Assembly (NCBI RefSeq): GCF_964656455.1
Contig: NC_135726.1
Coordinates: 30,657,930-30,721,929, forward strand
Origin: Halichoerus grypus
Lineage: Eukaryota > Chordata > Mammalia > Carnivora > Phocidae
Length of the DNA stretch: 64,000 nt
Direction: 5' to 3'
Shown here: one piece after another, positions 8,231 to 20,760 of the stretch
Layout: each line of letters opens with the position of its first letter
Position numbering within the stretch: the first letter of the stretch is position 1
Made by a program: the position numbers and the translations under genes
Notes under the pieces: model-generated
Database searches by the model: none
The model's input: only the letters and a program-made list of their open reading frames with translations
Told to the model about the DNA's origin: nothing

Positions 8231-11200
8231 GATTTTTATTTTTAAGAATAAACTGCCAAATTCATTTTATTAACATTTTTGGGGGATTTTTACTTAAGAT
8301 TGGTCTTTAATATACTATTCCTGACTGAATTTACTTGCTTATGGATTATGGATTTACAAGCTTAAAAACATGAATTAGTGGAGTCCACCTCTGGAATGGC
8401 AACACGATTCATTCCATGGACCTGCTCTTCAGCAAAACAAACATTACTGTTGAAAATTATTTTAAGAAAACAACCATTTAAAGTTTCTGGAAATTTTCCT
8501 CAGGGCATATAGCAAATAAAGAAACATTTATTCAAGAAAATCTAAAACTTGTTAAGATCAGTGAGAATCTGTGGCATTTGAAACAGGACCTGTTCCCTCT
8601 TGCCCCCTCCTCAGCTCATTATGATGGAAATCCCACTTAGGCAGATGCAGCCAAGAACACAGGACTCCTTAGTCCATTAGCTACAAATTGAGAGCTAAGT
8701 TAAGTTATCTTCCTGGGAAGGACATACTGCCAACATTTCTTATCTTCCCAGCTACATGCTGCAAAGGCTAAATTTCAGGCGAGTATGGCTGAAGTCTGGG
8801 GGCTCCCCTCTTCCACCCAGCCACTACTCATATGGTGGAGGCTCTACTTCAGTCATGACATGCTAAAAACAAAATGGGGTCACTATCATCCCTACTTCAG
8901 CTTGTTCATAGAGTGGATGTTCCTTGCCAGGAAAGACAAATAAAGATTATAGTGTACCGCTCCTGCTACTGTCCTGCTCTTAAAGCAAGGAGGGGTATTA
9001 GTTAGAGAGAAATAGGCCCCTGTCCTTGTTTCCAGCCTTAGAGCTCATGGCTCAGAGATTTTAGCCAGGGGGAGAGGCAGGCATTAGTATCAGAGAACTT
9101 CAAAGCTCTCCCCAAAGGAAATGACTTTATTTGAAACAGTGTGGAGGATGTTCAGGCCTAAAGGTGCTCTCAAAGACAGTGGAGGTCTTGGAGGTGAAAG
9201 CAGAAGTTCCATCCTAGGCCAGTTATTTACTAGAGCGAAGCAGGGAAAGAAACATCTAAGAAGAGCCTTCCTATGGTCAGAACAAACCTCAAGCACCAAT
9301 GTCACAAACTACCTGTAGTAAGGGACCCAGATTTAATTGGATCAGACTGTGGAGCCATTTATGCTCCAGGGCATTGTTAAAACAATAGAGCAACCATTTG
9401 GCAATTAATGGCGCCTAATAGCTAGATGTGGTCTTGGAAAGAGACAATTAAAGGGAGTCCTGCCAAAACCACTGTCATCCCTGTGTCACTGTGGAAATAC
9501 CCAAAATTGTGCCCCCAGAGAAACAATATCATAGGGGCAGTGGAAAGGAATAGACTTTACTACTGTAGTCCAGCCATTCACTAATAATATGATCCAATAA
9601 CAACAGGAATCCTCAGAGGTGGGGCACCAATATGCAGAGTTACTACAATATATCTCTAAAATGTCCCATCTCCCCACAGCACAAAATGATGAGACATACG
9701 AAGATACAGGGAAATATGATGCAAAACCGGGGGGAAAAAAGCAGACAACAGAAATTGCCTATGAAAGGAATCAGATGTTGATTTAACAGAAACCCTTCAA
9801 AATAGTCATTCTAAATATATTCAAAGAACTAAAGGAAATCATGATCAAAGAAATAAAGGAAAGTATGATGACAATGTGATATAAAATAGAGAATATTCAT
9901 AAAGAGATAGAAATAATAAAAAGGAACCAAGTAGAAATTGTGATTGAAAAGTACAATAACTGAAGTGAAAAATTTACCAGTGAGCTCAACAATATATTTG
10001 AACTGTCGGAAGAAAAAATCCGTGAACTTGAAGATAGATCAATAGACATTATGGAATCTAAAGAACAAAGAGGGAGAAAAATGAAGAAAAACAAACATAG
10101 CATCAATTGTGGGATACCATTAAGCACATCAGCATATACATAGGAATACCAGAAGAGAAGACAGAAAGAGGCAGAAAGAAATACTTGAAGAAATAATGAC
10201 TGAAAATGTCCTCAGTTTGATGAAAAACCACATACACATCCAAGAAACTTAATAATCTTCAAGTAGGATTAAATGCAAAGAGATGCACACACAGACAGGT
10301 CATAGTATAAATGCTGAAAGTCAGAAGTCCAGAGAGAATCTTAAAAGCAGTAAGAGAAAAATGATTCCTCATATACAAGGGAGCACGAATTAGGTTAAAG
10401 CTGACTCCTCATCAGAAAGAATTAAGGCCAGAAGTCTCTGGGATGTCATACTCAAAGTGCTGAAAGAAAAAAAAAAAAACCCTATTAATGCAGCATTGTA
10501 TATCCAGCAAAATTGTCTTTCAGAAATAAAGGTGAAAATTAAGGTCAAATGAAGACATTCCTAGTCTTTATTTATTAGACCTTTATGAAGAAGTAAAGCC
10601 AATTTCCTATCTACTGTATACAAGTAAACCCAAACTGACAGAATTCATTGCCAGAATTCATCTCCTTACAAGAGATACTAATTCTTTAGAATGAAGCAGG
10701 TGACCCCAGGCAGTAATTCCAATCCATGAGAAAAAACAAAGAGCACTGGTCAAGTAATTATATATTATAAAAGTATAAATACACATTTCTTCACCTTTCT
10801 TAACTGATTTAAAAAGCAATCATATAAAATCACACACACATATAGATACATACATACACACACACTAATATGTTGGCCTATAATATATAAATATGTAACA
10901 TAATTTCTCAAACAGCACAGAGGAGGTGGGTGGGAATAAAGCTGTACTGAGGTAAGTAAATGACACCAGATGGTAACTTGAATCCATAGGAACAGATGAA
11001 AAGAACCAGAAATTGTAAATAAGTTTAACATAACAAACTTGCTGTCCTTATTTTCTTGGCTTTTTAAAAGATAAAATTACATAAAGTAATAGTTTTAACA
11101 GAGTATCCTTGAGTGTGCAACATTTATAGATGTAATATGTATAACAAAAATAGCACAAAAAAGGGAAGTGGGACTAGAGCTGTATCTATATACTTTCTAT

Positions 11201-13205
11201 AAATTTTTATCTCACTGGAATTAATTTAGTATAAATATGAAATAGGTTCTCACAAGTTAGTATTTATATTATATTAATCCCTATAGAAATGACTAAGAAA
11301 ATATCTCAGAAAAAGAAAAATTATTAAAGGAATTAAGTTGTTACACTAAAAAATACTTAATGAAAATAAAGCAGTGAAAGAGAAATAGAGGGGAGAGTGT
11401 CATGAGACATACAAACCAAAAAGTAAAATGGCAGAATATATAAATAATTACATTAAATGTGAGTGGATTAAGCAATCTAATCAAGTCAGATTGTTAGAGT
11501 GGAGAAAGAAAAATAAAATCAATTACATGCTGTCTATGGGAGATACACTTTTGATTCAATGTTACAAATAGATTAAAAGAAAAAGGTTGGAGAAAGATAT
11601 ATCATGCAAATAGTAACCATAAGAAAGCTGGAGTACTATCAAATAAAGTATATAGTACTATCAAATAAAGTGGTTTTTAAACATGTTATTAGATAAAAAG
11701 AGGGACAGCTAATAAAGATAAAAGAGTCAACCTATTAGGAATATTTAACAATTATAAACCATACATGCCCCTAAAAACAGAGCCCCAAATACGTGAAGGA
11801 AAAACTGATGGAATGAAATGTAGAAATAGACATTTAAACAATAATACTTGAAAGCATCCATATCCCTCTTTACATAATGAACAACTATATAGAAGATTAA
11901 CAAGGATATAGAAGACTTGAACCACCCAATTATGCAACCAGTTCTAACAGACATCTGCAGAACACTACATCCCAAACCAACAGAATATACATTCTTTTGA
12001 AATGCATATGGAACATTCTCCAGGTTAGACCATATAGTAGGCCATAAACTAAGCCTCAATAAATTTAAAATCATTTAAATCATATAAAGTATATTCTCTA
12101 GCTGCAATAGAATGAAATTATAAATTAATAGCAGAAATAAACTTGGGAAATTCACAAATTTGTAGAAATTAAGCAACACATCTCTAAATTACCAATGGGT
12201 TAAATAAGGAACCACAAGGGAGATTAGAAATACTTTGAGATTAATGAAATTGAAGACACAATATAAAACTTATGGGGTACAGCTAAAACAGTACTTAGAA
12301 TTCATAGTTGTAAAATGTGTATATTAAAAAAGAGGAAAGATCTTAAACCAACCTAACTACCTTAAGAAACTAAAAAGAGATGAGCAAACTAAATGTAAAA
12401 CAAGCAAAAGGAAAGATAAAATTAATAAAAAAATAGATCAGAAATTAATAGAATATTATTAGAATTAGAGAACAGAAAAATAGAGAAAATCAATAAAACC
12501 AAGCATGTTTCCTTTAATCTTTGGCTGGACTGACCAAGAATGAAAAGAGGGGACCGAAATTACTAAAATCAGGAATGAAAAGGGGAAATTACTAATAACC
12601 TTACAGAAATTTAAAAAGAAAATTACAAGGGAATACTATAAAAAATGGCATGACAGTGAATTAGATAAATTGAATGAAATGGACAATTCCAAGAAAGCAT
12701 GAACTACCAAAACTGGCTCAAGAAGAAATATAAAATGTGAATAGAAGAAAGTAGAATAGAATCTGTAACAAGTAAAGAGACTGAATTAAAATTTTAAAAG
12801 TATCCGCAAAGAAAAACCCAGATCCGGATGGTTTCACTGGTGAATTCTACCAAACATTTAGAGAATAAAAACCAATTATTCACAAAATCTTCCAAAAAAT
12901 AGAATCAGAAAGAACACATTCCAACTCATTCTATGAGGCCAGTAATACCTGATACCAAAACCAGATTAACAAATCACAGGAAAATAACACTATAGACTAA
13001 TATCATTTATGAATATAGATGTAAAAATTCTTAACAAAATACTAGCAAACTAAATCCAGCAACAAATAAAAAAGGATTATTCACCATGACCAAGTGGGAT
13101 TTACCCGGGAATGCAAGGTTGGATTGTCATCTGAAAATCAATTAATGTAATATGTCATATTAGTAGAATAAAGGACAAAAGCCACATGATGATCACATTA
13201 GATGC

Positions 13206-13228
13206 AAAAAAAAAAAAAAAAAAAAAAA
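13206..13228 (+). repeat. Internal poly-A expansion in L1M ORF2
   Basis: A run of 23 A's lies at the point where the L1M reading changes from 'gatgc' to 'gcatttgacaaaatcc'. It replaces the short Lys-codon tract expected before the reverse-transcriptase 'AFDK' motif and is most simply slippage in an A-rich codon run. Confidence 0.8.
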
Positions 13229-13474
13229 GCATTTGACAAAATCCAACAACCTTTTATAATAAAAGCAGCCAACAAGCTAGGAGTAGAAGGTAACTTCCTC
13301 CATGTGATAACAAATCTCTATAAAATACTCACAACTAACATCATACTTAATGGTAAAAGACTGCAAGTTGCCCTGCTAAGATCTAGAACATGGTGATTCA
13401 CTCTCACCACTTTTATTCAACATTGTTCTAGAGGTTCTAGCCAGGGAAGTTAGGTCATAAAGTGAAATAAAAGA

Positions 13475-13883
13475 TGTATTAGTTGACTCGGGCTGCCATA
13501 AGGAAAAAAATACCATGAACTAGATGGCTTAAACAAAAAAAAAAATCATTTTCTCATAGATTTGGAAGTTAGAAGCTCCAGATTAAGGTCTAGTAGAGCC
13601 AGTTTCTGGTGAGGACTGTCCTTTCTAGGGTGCAGATGGCTGTCTTCTCATTGTGTCCTCAATAGTAGGGAGAGGGAGAGAGGCGGGAGTAGAGGGAGAG
13701 GGAGAATGCAGTCTCTCTCTGCTCTTTTTATGAGGGAACTAATTCTATTGGATCAAGGACACACCCTTATGACCTCATATAATCTTAATTACTTCTTTAC
13801 TCCAAATACAGCTACAATGGGGATTATGACTTCAACATACGAAGGTGGGGTGGGGGGGAACCACAGACATTCAGTCCATAACA
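13475..13883 (-). mobile_element. Solo MLT1-type MaLR LTR, antisense, inserted in L1M
   Basis: Starts TGTATTAGTTGACTCGGGCT and ends AGTCCATAACA, the reverse complement of an MLT1 LTR. It is flanked by near-identical 5-bp repeats, AAAGA (13470-13474) and AAAGG (13884-13888), as expected for ERVL/MaLR integration. L1M ORF2 sequence is continuous across it once it is removed, so it is younger than the L1M. Confidence 0.8.
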
Positions 13884-14446
13884 AAAGGCATTCAGATTGG
13901 GGAGGAAAAAGTAAAATTATCTCTATTTGAAGATGACATGACCTTGTATACAGAAAAAAACCTAAGGAATTCATTAAGAAACTATTAGAATGAGTAAATG
14001 AGTTAGGTAAGTTTCAATAGATTCTGTTTCTATACATTTATAAAGAACAATGCAAAGTTTAAATTAAGAAAACAATTTCATTTATACTAGCATCACAAAG
14101 AATAAAATAGTTAAGAATAAACTGAACAAAAGGAAGTACAAAACTTATACTCTGAAAACTGTAAAAAATGATGCAGGGACAGGTGGATATCCACATGGAA
14201 AAGAATAAATTAGGACTCTTACATCATACCACACACAAAAATTCACTCAAAATGGATCCAAGACCTAAAAGTAAGAGCTAAAACTTTAAAACACTTGGAA
14301 GAAACATGGGGGTAGATGGTCCTGACCATGAATTAAGGAGTGGTGTTTTAGATATGCACCAATAGCACAAGCAACAAAAGAAAAAACAGGTAAATTGGCT
14401 TTCATCAAAATTTTGCTTCAGAGAACACTCTCAAGAAAATGAAAAG

Positions 14447-14646
14447 CCACTGAGCCACCACTCAGTCTGTTAAACACTTGCCTTCGGCTCAGGTCATGAT
14501 CCCAGGGTTCTGAGATTGAGCCCTGCGTCCAGCTCCCTGCTCAGCGGGGAGTCTGCTTCTCTTTCTGCCTCTCTCCCATGCTTGTGCTCTCTCTCTCTCA
14601 AATAAATAAATAAAATCTTTAGGGGAAAAAAAAGTAAAAAAAAAAA
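14447..14646 (+). mobile_element. Can-SINE, sense, inserted in L1M
   Basis: The head is degraded ('ctgagccaccactcagtctg'), but the body 'ttgccttcggctcaggtcat' and tail AAATAAATAAATAAAATCTTT are clear. The flanks repeat an imperfect GAAAATGAAAAGCCAC / AAAAGTGAAAAGACAG motif from L1M. The odd head may reflect a truncated or rearranged 5' end. Confidence 0.88.
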
Positions 14647-15290
14647 AGTGAAAAGACAGCCCACAAAATGGGAGAAAATATTTGCTAATCTCATATATGA
14701 TAGGGGACTTGTATCTAGAATATATACAAACCCTTGTAACTCAATAATAAAAAGACACGTAACCTAAATGAAAAATGTGCAAAGGATCTAAATAGATATG
14801 TTTCCATAAAATTTATAAGTATTACCAATAAGCACATGAAAGGAAGCTTTCACATTATTAGCTGTCAGGAAATGCAAATCAAAACTGCAGTGAGTTACCA
14901 CTTCACACATACTAGATGGGCATAATAGAGAAGACAAATAATAATAACTATTGGCAAGGATGTGGAGAAATTGGGACCCTCATACACTGTTGGTGGGAAT
15001 GTAAAATGGTCAGCCACACTGGAAAACCATCTGGCAGTTCCTCAGGACATTAAATGTAGAGTACCATGTGACCCAGCAATTACACCCCTAGGTTTATACC
15101 CAAGATAATGAAAGCATATGTCCACACAAAAGCTTGTACACAAATGCTCATAGCCTCCAAGTAAAAACGACCCAAATGTCTATCAACTAATGAATGGATG
15201 AATAAAATATGGTATATCCCTATAATACAGTATTACTGGATAATAAAAGGGAATAAAATGCTTAGGCATGCTATCATATAGATGAATCTT

Positions 15291-15542
15291 TTATTTTTAT
15301 TTTTTATTGTTATGTTAATCACCATACATTACATCATTAGTTTTAGATGTAGTGTTCCATGATTCATTGTTTGTGCATAACACCCAGTGCTCCATGCAGA
15401 ACGTGCCCTCTTTAATACCCATCACCAGGCTAACCCATCCTCCCACCACCCTCCCCTCTAGAATCCTCAGTTTGTTTTTCAGAGTCCATCGTCTCTCATG
15501 GTTCGTCTCCCCCTCCGATTTCCCCCCCTTCATTCTTCCCAC
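15291..15542 (-). mobile_element. Young carnivoran L1 3' fragment, antisense, with 13-bp target duplication
   Basis: A 252-bp reverse-complement piece of an L1 3' UTR ('gttaatcaccatacattaca', 'gtagtgttccatgattcatt', 'agtgctccatgcagaacgtg'), severely 5'-truncated, with an A-rich tail at the left (seen as T's). Flanks carry perfect ATAGATGAATCTT at 15278-15290 and 15543-15555. The host is the 3' part of the old L1M. Confidence 0.93.
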
Positions 15543-15890
15543 ATAGATGAATCTTGAAAACATTAAGCTAAGTGAAAGTTACACAGGACCACATATTGTA
15601 GGATTCCATTTATATGAAATGTCCAGATAGGCAAATCCATAGAGACAGAAAGTAGATTAGTGGTTGAATGGTTGCCTACTGCTGTGTGGGATGAAGAGAA
15701 TGGGGAGTAACTGGGAAATGGTATGGAGTTCCTTTTGGAGTGATGAAAATATCCTAAAATTGAATGTGGTGATAGTTGCACAACTGTGAATAAATTAAAT
15801 AGTATAGAATTGTTTGCTTTAATTGTGTAATTATATGGTATATGAATTATACCTTAATGAAACTGTTAATGAATGAAAAGAAAAGAAAAA

Positions 15891-16712
15891 CATTAATTAG
15901 AGAAGCTTTATCTCTTTATTGCTAGTCTCTGAAACTGAAAACTATAAAATGCAGGAATTATCTTTTTGTTGTTCATGGAAAAATTAGTGTAAAATGTGTG
16001 GGCCTGGTGTCTTTGGGGGGAGAGATTTCTTTTTTTCATTAGTTTAAAATTACTTAAAGATAATTAGTTTAGATATCTTCTTGAGTTAATTTTGATTACT
16101 TTTTCCTCCTAAAATATTATCAATTTCATCCAAGTTAAAAAAATATTGATATAAACTGGATTATGGTATTTATTTATTTTAAGATCTTTTTTCCCCCCAA
16201 GGATATAAAACAATCCCAATGGGGAAAGAATAGTCTTTAGCAAATGAATAAAAGTAGTTGGTTCTTCTTAGAGAAATGGCCAAGTTGATGTCAGCAAAGT
16301 AAAAGGTGAACTGAAAAAATTTTGTGATGCCTTAAAGTAAAAAAGTGCAAAACATGAAGGTATCATGCTTAAAATGCACAGAAACTCATCCAGGAGCTTC
16401 AAATGGCCATATCTGGGATATTTAGAGCAACAGAATAAATAATGATAAATAGTATTGGATGATAACCCATAGAATGAAACAAATATCTATGAATCCATAC
16501 TGATAGGAGCAAATAACTGAATAATTGATGAAATAAATGAATGGAGAAGAGACAGCTTTTCCTTAAGGAGGATTTCAAATAATAAAGGTTGCATGAATGA
16601 TGAAATAGAAACTCGCCATCTGACAAACATCACAGTTATAATTGTTGCAGACCCAAATCACTGATGGGTGTTACAGTTAGTGGGAGAGATTATGGTGATG
16701 AAAGCTAGATGA
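15891..16712. other. No gene; unassigned A/T-rich sequence
   Basis: The segment 16380-16700 has an old-repeat look ('gaatccatactgataggagc', 'aataattgatgaaataaatg', 'caaatcactgatgggtgtta'), but I cannot name the family. No open frame of interest. Confidence 0.4.
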
Positions 16713-16905
16713 GGGGCGCCTGGGTGGCTCAGTCGGTTAAATATCTGCCTTCAGCTCAGGTCGTGATCCCATGGGAATGTCCTGGGAATGAGCCCTGCAT
16801 CAGTCTCTCTGCTCAGCAGGGAGTCTGCCTCTCCCTCTCCCTCTGACCCTCCCCCCTGCTCATGCTCTCTCTCTCAAATAAATAAATAAAATCTTCTAAA
16901 AAAGT
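16713..16905 (+). mobile_element. Can-SINE, sense
   Basis: Complete copy: 'ggggcgcctgggtggctcag', 'tctgccttcagctcaggtcg', CT-rich body, tail CAAATAAATAAATAAAATCTT. A clear target duplication was not found. Confidence 0.93.
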
Positions 16906-17109
16906 TCTTAAATTATAAAATTAAAAGCTAAAAAAATTTAAAAATACTTAAAAATCTGTTTTATCTGTTTAGTAGTTTTCTATTCCTTATATTGTTGCGA
17001 GTAGCTTTTGTCTTAATCAGTTTATAAGGTTTTTATTTTTTTTGAACAGTGACCCTATGACATTATATTTTCTCCATCTCCTTTTTTAAATTTGTTGTTT
17101 TTTTGGGGG

Positions 17110-17200
17110 GGGTGTTATTTTTTTTTTTCAATATAGTTGACATACGGTGTTACAGTTTCAGGTGTACAACGTAGTGATAGTTTATAAGTAATTTTTTATT
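17110..17200 (-). mobile_element. Short L1 3' terminal fragment, antisense
   Basis: After a G-run and T-run comes 'caatatagttgacatacggt', then 'gttacagtttcaggtgtaca'. This is the typical reverse complement of a Laurasiatherian L1 3' end, only about 90 bp long. Confidence 0.6.
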
Positions 17201-17477
17201 CATGTCTCCTCCCCAATCCAGCTTTTATTTTTGTTATTCATTTTTGTTTGTTCTTTTATCATTAATTATAGTTCTCATTTATTACTTATTATTAACTTTA
17301 TTATTATGTATTTATTATTGATTAACTTTATTTTTTCATTATTTTTAACTTCTGTCTCTGAGTGTATTTTTGGTTGCTTTTCTAGTTTCATTTAGTGAAT
17401 TCATTACTATACTAGTTTTGTAGGGACCACCATAATAAGGTACCATGAACTGAGTGGCTTTAAAAAAAAACAGAACT

Positions 17478-17669
17478 TGGGGCACCTGGGTGGCTCAGTC
17501 ATTAAACATCTACCTTCCGCTTGGGTCATGATCCCAGCATCCTGGGATCGAGCCCTGCATCAGGCTCCCTGCTCGGCGGGGAGCCTGCTTCTCCCTCTCC
17601 AGCTCCCCTGTGCTTGTATTCCCTCTCTCTCTCTCTGTCAAATAAATAAATAAAATCTTAAAAAAAAAC
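17478..17669 (+). mobile_element. Can-SINE 1 of a head-to-tail trio
   Basis: Reads 'ggggcacctgggtggctcag' to a tail of CAAATAAATAAATAAAATCTT plus A's. It is preceded by CAGAACTT, which reappears after the whole trio (near 18077). Confidence 0.93.
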
Positions 17670-17677
17670 AACTTTAG

Positions 17678-17863
17678 GGGTGCCTTGGTGGCTCAGTCAC
17701 TAAACGTCTGCCTTCGGCTCGGGTTGTGATACCAGCATCCTGGGATTGAGCCCTGCATCAGGCTCCCTGCTCAGCAGGAAGCCTGCCTCTCCCTCTCCCA
17801 CTCCCCCTGCTTGTGTTCCCTCTCTTGCTGTCTCTGTCAAATAAATCTTTAAAAAAAAAACAA
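17678..17863 (+). mobile_element. Can-SINE 2 of a head-to-tail trio
   Basis: Reads 'ggggtgccttggtggctcag', 'tctgccttcggctcgggttg', to CAAATAAATCTTTAAAAAAAAAA. Preceded by AACTTTA. It shares CAGCATCCTGGGAT with SINE 1. Confidence 0.93.
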
Positions 17864-17872
17864 AAACTTTAG

Positions 17873-18055
17873 GGGTGCCTGGGTGGCTCAGTCAGTTGAG
17901 TGTCTGCCTTCTGCTTAGGTCATGATCCCAGGGTCCTGGGATTAAGCCCCAGTCTGGCTCCTTGCTCAGTGGCGAGCCTGCTTCTTCTTCTCCCTCTACC
18001 TGCTGCTCCCCCTGCTTGGGCTCTCTCTCTATCAAATAAATAAATAAGTAAATTT
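17873..18055 (+). mobile_element. Can-SINE 3 of a head-to-tail trio
   Basis: Reads 'ggggtgcctgggtggctcag', 'tctgccttctgcttaggtca', to CAAATAAATAAATAAG. Preceded by AAAACTTTA. The A-rich tail and an ACAAAAACC spacer lead back into the host LTR. Confidence 0.93.
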
Positions 18056-18439
18056 TAAAAAACAAAAACCAAAAAACTCAGAACTTTATTCTCTGCCAGG
18101 TCTGGAGGTTAGAAGTCCAAGATCAAGGATCATATTGTTTCTGAAAATTCTAGAAAAGGATCGTTTTTGCTTCTTGCAGCTTCTGGTAACCCCAGCTGTT
18201 CTTTGGTTTGTGATAGTGTAACTCGTCTCTGCCTCTGCCATCATGTGGCCTTCTTCCTAGGTCTCTGTCTCTTATTTTCTTGCATGGACACCAGTCATAA
18301 TGGATTTAGTGCCTACTCTGCTCCAGGAAGACCTCATCTTAACTTGATTACATGTGCAAAGACCCTATTTCCAAATAAGGCCATATTCACAGGTACAGGA
18401 ATTAGGGCATGAACATATTTCTTTGGGGTAGAATTTAGT

Positions 18440-20760
18440 TACTTACTTTTATTTTTCTTATTTTTTAAAAATACATGCATTTAAAAGCCATACTTTTGTC
18501 TCTACATAGTGTTTTAGCTGCATTTCATGATTTGTAAAATAAACTTTTACAGATGTATAATATGAATAAAGAGAAAAGTATACAAGTGATAAAAATAATG
18601 CTGTATGAATTTTCGTTAATTCAAATACCTGTGTAACAACTGTACAGATTACATGGTATTTCTTGCACTCTAGAAGCACCTGGGAACACCCTTTTAGTCA
18701 CTACCCACCCAAGATTAATTAGTATCCTGATTTCTAAAAGCATTGATTAGTTTGGCCTATTATTTAATTTTAGATAAATGGGATCACAGATCATGTATTC
18801 TTATGTAACTGGCTTCTTTCGTTAAACATTGTGTTTGCAAGATTCATCCATGTCATTGCATGGTGTTGTAAATTATTCATTCTTGTTGTCTAGGATTCCA
18901 TTGTTTATCCATTCTGTCGACAGGCATTTGGTTAGTTTCCAGTTTCTGGTTTATAGTTGCCATGAATATTATGTACATGTCTTTTAATGAATATGTGTAT
19001 GCATTTCTCTTTCATATTACCCGGGAACAGAATTAGTTGGTCACAGTATAACAAATGTTCAGCTTTATTCAGTACTGTCACACAGTTTTCCAAAGTTGTT
19101 GGATAAATTAAGTCACTTACCCCAGTGAAAAAGAGTTCAAGTCAATTCTTGACAATAGTTGTTATTTTGTCTGTTTCTTTTTAGGTGTTCTGGATGTGTG
19201 GTGTTATTTAATTGTGGTTTTAATTTGCATTTCTCTGATGACTAATAAGAGAGAACATGTTTTCATAGGTGTAATGACCATTTAGATATTGAAGATTTGT
19301 GAAGTGCCTGTTCAAGTGTTTTGCTCGTTTTTCCTTTCATTGTCTTTCTTTTTCTTTTTGATTTGTAGTTCTTTATGTATATATCCTTTTTCTAAGTCCC
19401 TTGTTGGGTATATGTATTATACATCCCATAAGTTTTTAATATATAATAATTGTGATTTGTTCTAAATATTCTAGAATTACATATAGGTAATCATACATAT
19501 GATGTATATACGCACATGCATAATATAACATGCATCTATTACCTATGTATAACATGCAAAATATATATACATGCATGCAACTAAAATGCCCACCTGAAAG
19601 TAAACCATGGGTTAGGGAAATTGCATCGTAACTATAGAATATATATATTACTTGTTTCAAGTGTAGTTGAAAAATTTTTGTGTTTCCTCTCTAGCTATAT
19701 AGATAGGTATGTCTATAAATACATCAGTTGAGGTGACCTTCTAAAGAGAGTCACTTCGAGTGGGAACTATGTCACTAAAAATAAATCTTGTGTTATTCCT
19801 ATCTCCCATATCCCTGTTTTTGGTCATTTTGATCTATTAGTTTCTAAAGGAAGTGTGTTAAAATCTCCCACCCTATGAAATTAAAGCATTTTATAGTTTT
19901 ACAGTTTTAAGATGCATATATTAGATGCATGTAATTTTAATATCTTTTTGCTGGTTATTTCTCTTTATGCAATGGTTATTTCTTTATCATTATTTTATTA
20001 TGTAATATCCTTATTTATTTTCATTAGTATCTCTTGCTTTAACTGCTCTTTTATTGTGATAATAATGTCTATATCAGCTTTTAATGTTTATAATTGTTTT
20101 TCTTTTACCATCTATTTATTCTCAACCTTTCTATATCATTTTCCCTTAGTTCTCTCTCTAAACTGAAAATACTTGGGTTTTGTTTGTCCAATGTGATATT
20201 TATTTGAATTATTATCACTGATTTTTTTAACTTATTTCTACTATCTTTAGTTTTCAGTTTGCCATGCTTTTTCTTAGCTTTTTTTTCTTTTTGTACTTCT
20301 TGTAGATTGATAGGATTTTGTTTATTTCCTCTCTTAGTTTGATTTACATGAAGGTCTTTTTTTTTTTTAAGATTTTATTTGTTTTTCAACAGAGAGAGAG
20401 TGAGAGAGGGAACACAAGCAGGGGGAGTGGGAGAGGGAGAAGCAGGCTTCCCGCTGAGCAGGGAGCCCGGTGTGGGGCTCGATCCCAGGACCCTGGGATC
20501 ATGACCTGAGCTGAAGGCAGACGCTTAATGACTGAGCCACCCAGGTGCCCTATCTTAGGTCTTTTATTGATTATCCTTAAATTAATGCTTAGTTACCTAA
20601 CTTACTTTTTCTTCTCCTCTCTCTCTTTCCCTATTTTCTCCTCTTAGGTTTTATTGAGTTGAATAATTCAATGACATAGTGTCAAAAGTTAAATAGATTT
20701 ATAAGGCTTAAAATGAAAAGTAACACTCTCTTGGTTGGTTATTTTTAAATTTTTAAATTT
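18440..20760 (-). mobile_element. Old L1 LINE, antisense, 5'-truncated and degraded
   Basis: The order on the plus strand is that of a reversed L1: 3'-UTR-like sequence, then 'gattcatccatgtcattgca', 'cagttttccaaagttgttgg', 'ggttttaatttgcatttctc', 'aagtcccttgttgggtatat', then upstream ORF2-like sequence ('gtgttaaaatctcccaccct', 'gtctatatcagcttttaatg'). It contains an antisense SINE at 20361-20556. Subfamily not determined. Confidence 0.65.
20361..20556 (-). mobile_element. Can-SINE, antisense
   Basis: T-rich start AAGATTTTATTTGTTTTTC, purine tract, 'ggctcgatcccaggaccctg', ending 'ctgagccacccaggtgccc' plus TATCTT. Flanked by AGGTCTTTT at 20352-20360 and 20557-20565. Confidence 0.92.

Larger units (their letters stand above)
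8340..15890 (+). mobile_element. Old, near-full-length L1M LINE (sense), with three later insertions
   Basis: From about 8340 to 9690 the sequence resembles an L1M 5' UTR (for example 'acacgattcattccatggac', 'cagctcattatgatggaaat', 'cccaaaattgtgcccccaga'). ORF1-like sequence follows (about 9770-10700: 'gatgaaaaaccacatacaca', 'gtgctgaaagaaaaaaaaaa'). ORF2-like sequence then runs to about 15560, with reverse-transcriptase landmarks such as 'gcatttgacaaaatccaaca' near 13230 and a FEDD-like active-site codon run after 13920. The 3' end lies near 15890. Many stops and frameshifts make it inactive. Later insertions are an MLT1 LTR (13475-13883), a SINE (14447-14646) and a young L1 3' fragment (15291-15542). 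Subfamily is uncertain. Confidence 0.8.
17400..18435 (-). mobile_element. MLT1-type MaLR LTR, antisense, split by three Can-SINEs
   Basis: The left part reads 'tagttttgtagggaccacca' and 'ccatgaactgagtggcttta'. After the SINE block it resumes with 'cagaactttattctctgcca', 'gtctggaggttagaagtcca', 'catcttaacttgattacatg', 'gaccctatttccaaataagg' and 'cacaggtacaggaattaggg'. Together these are one LTR of about 425 bp in reverse orientation. Confidence 0.78.
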
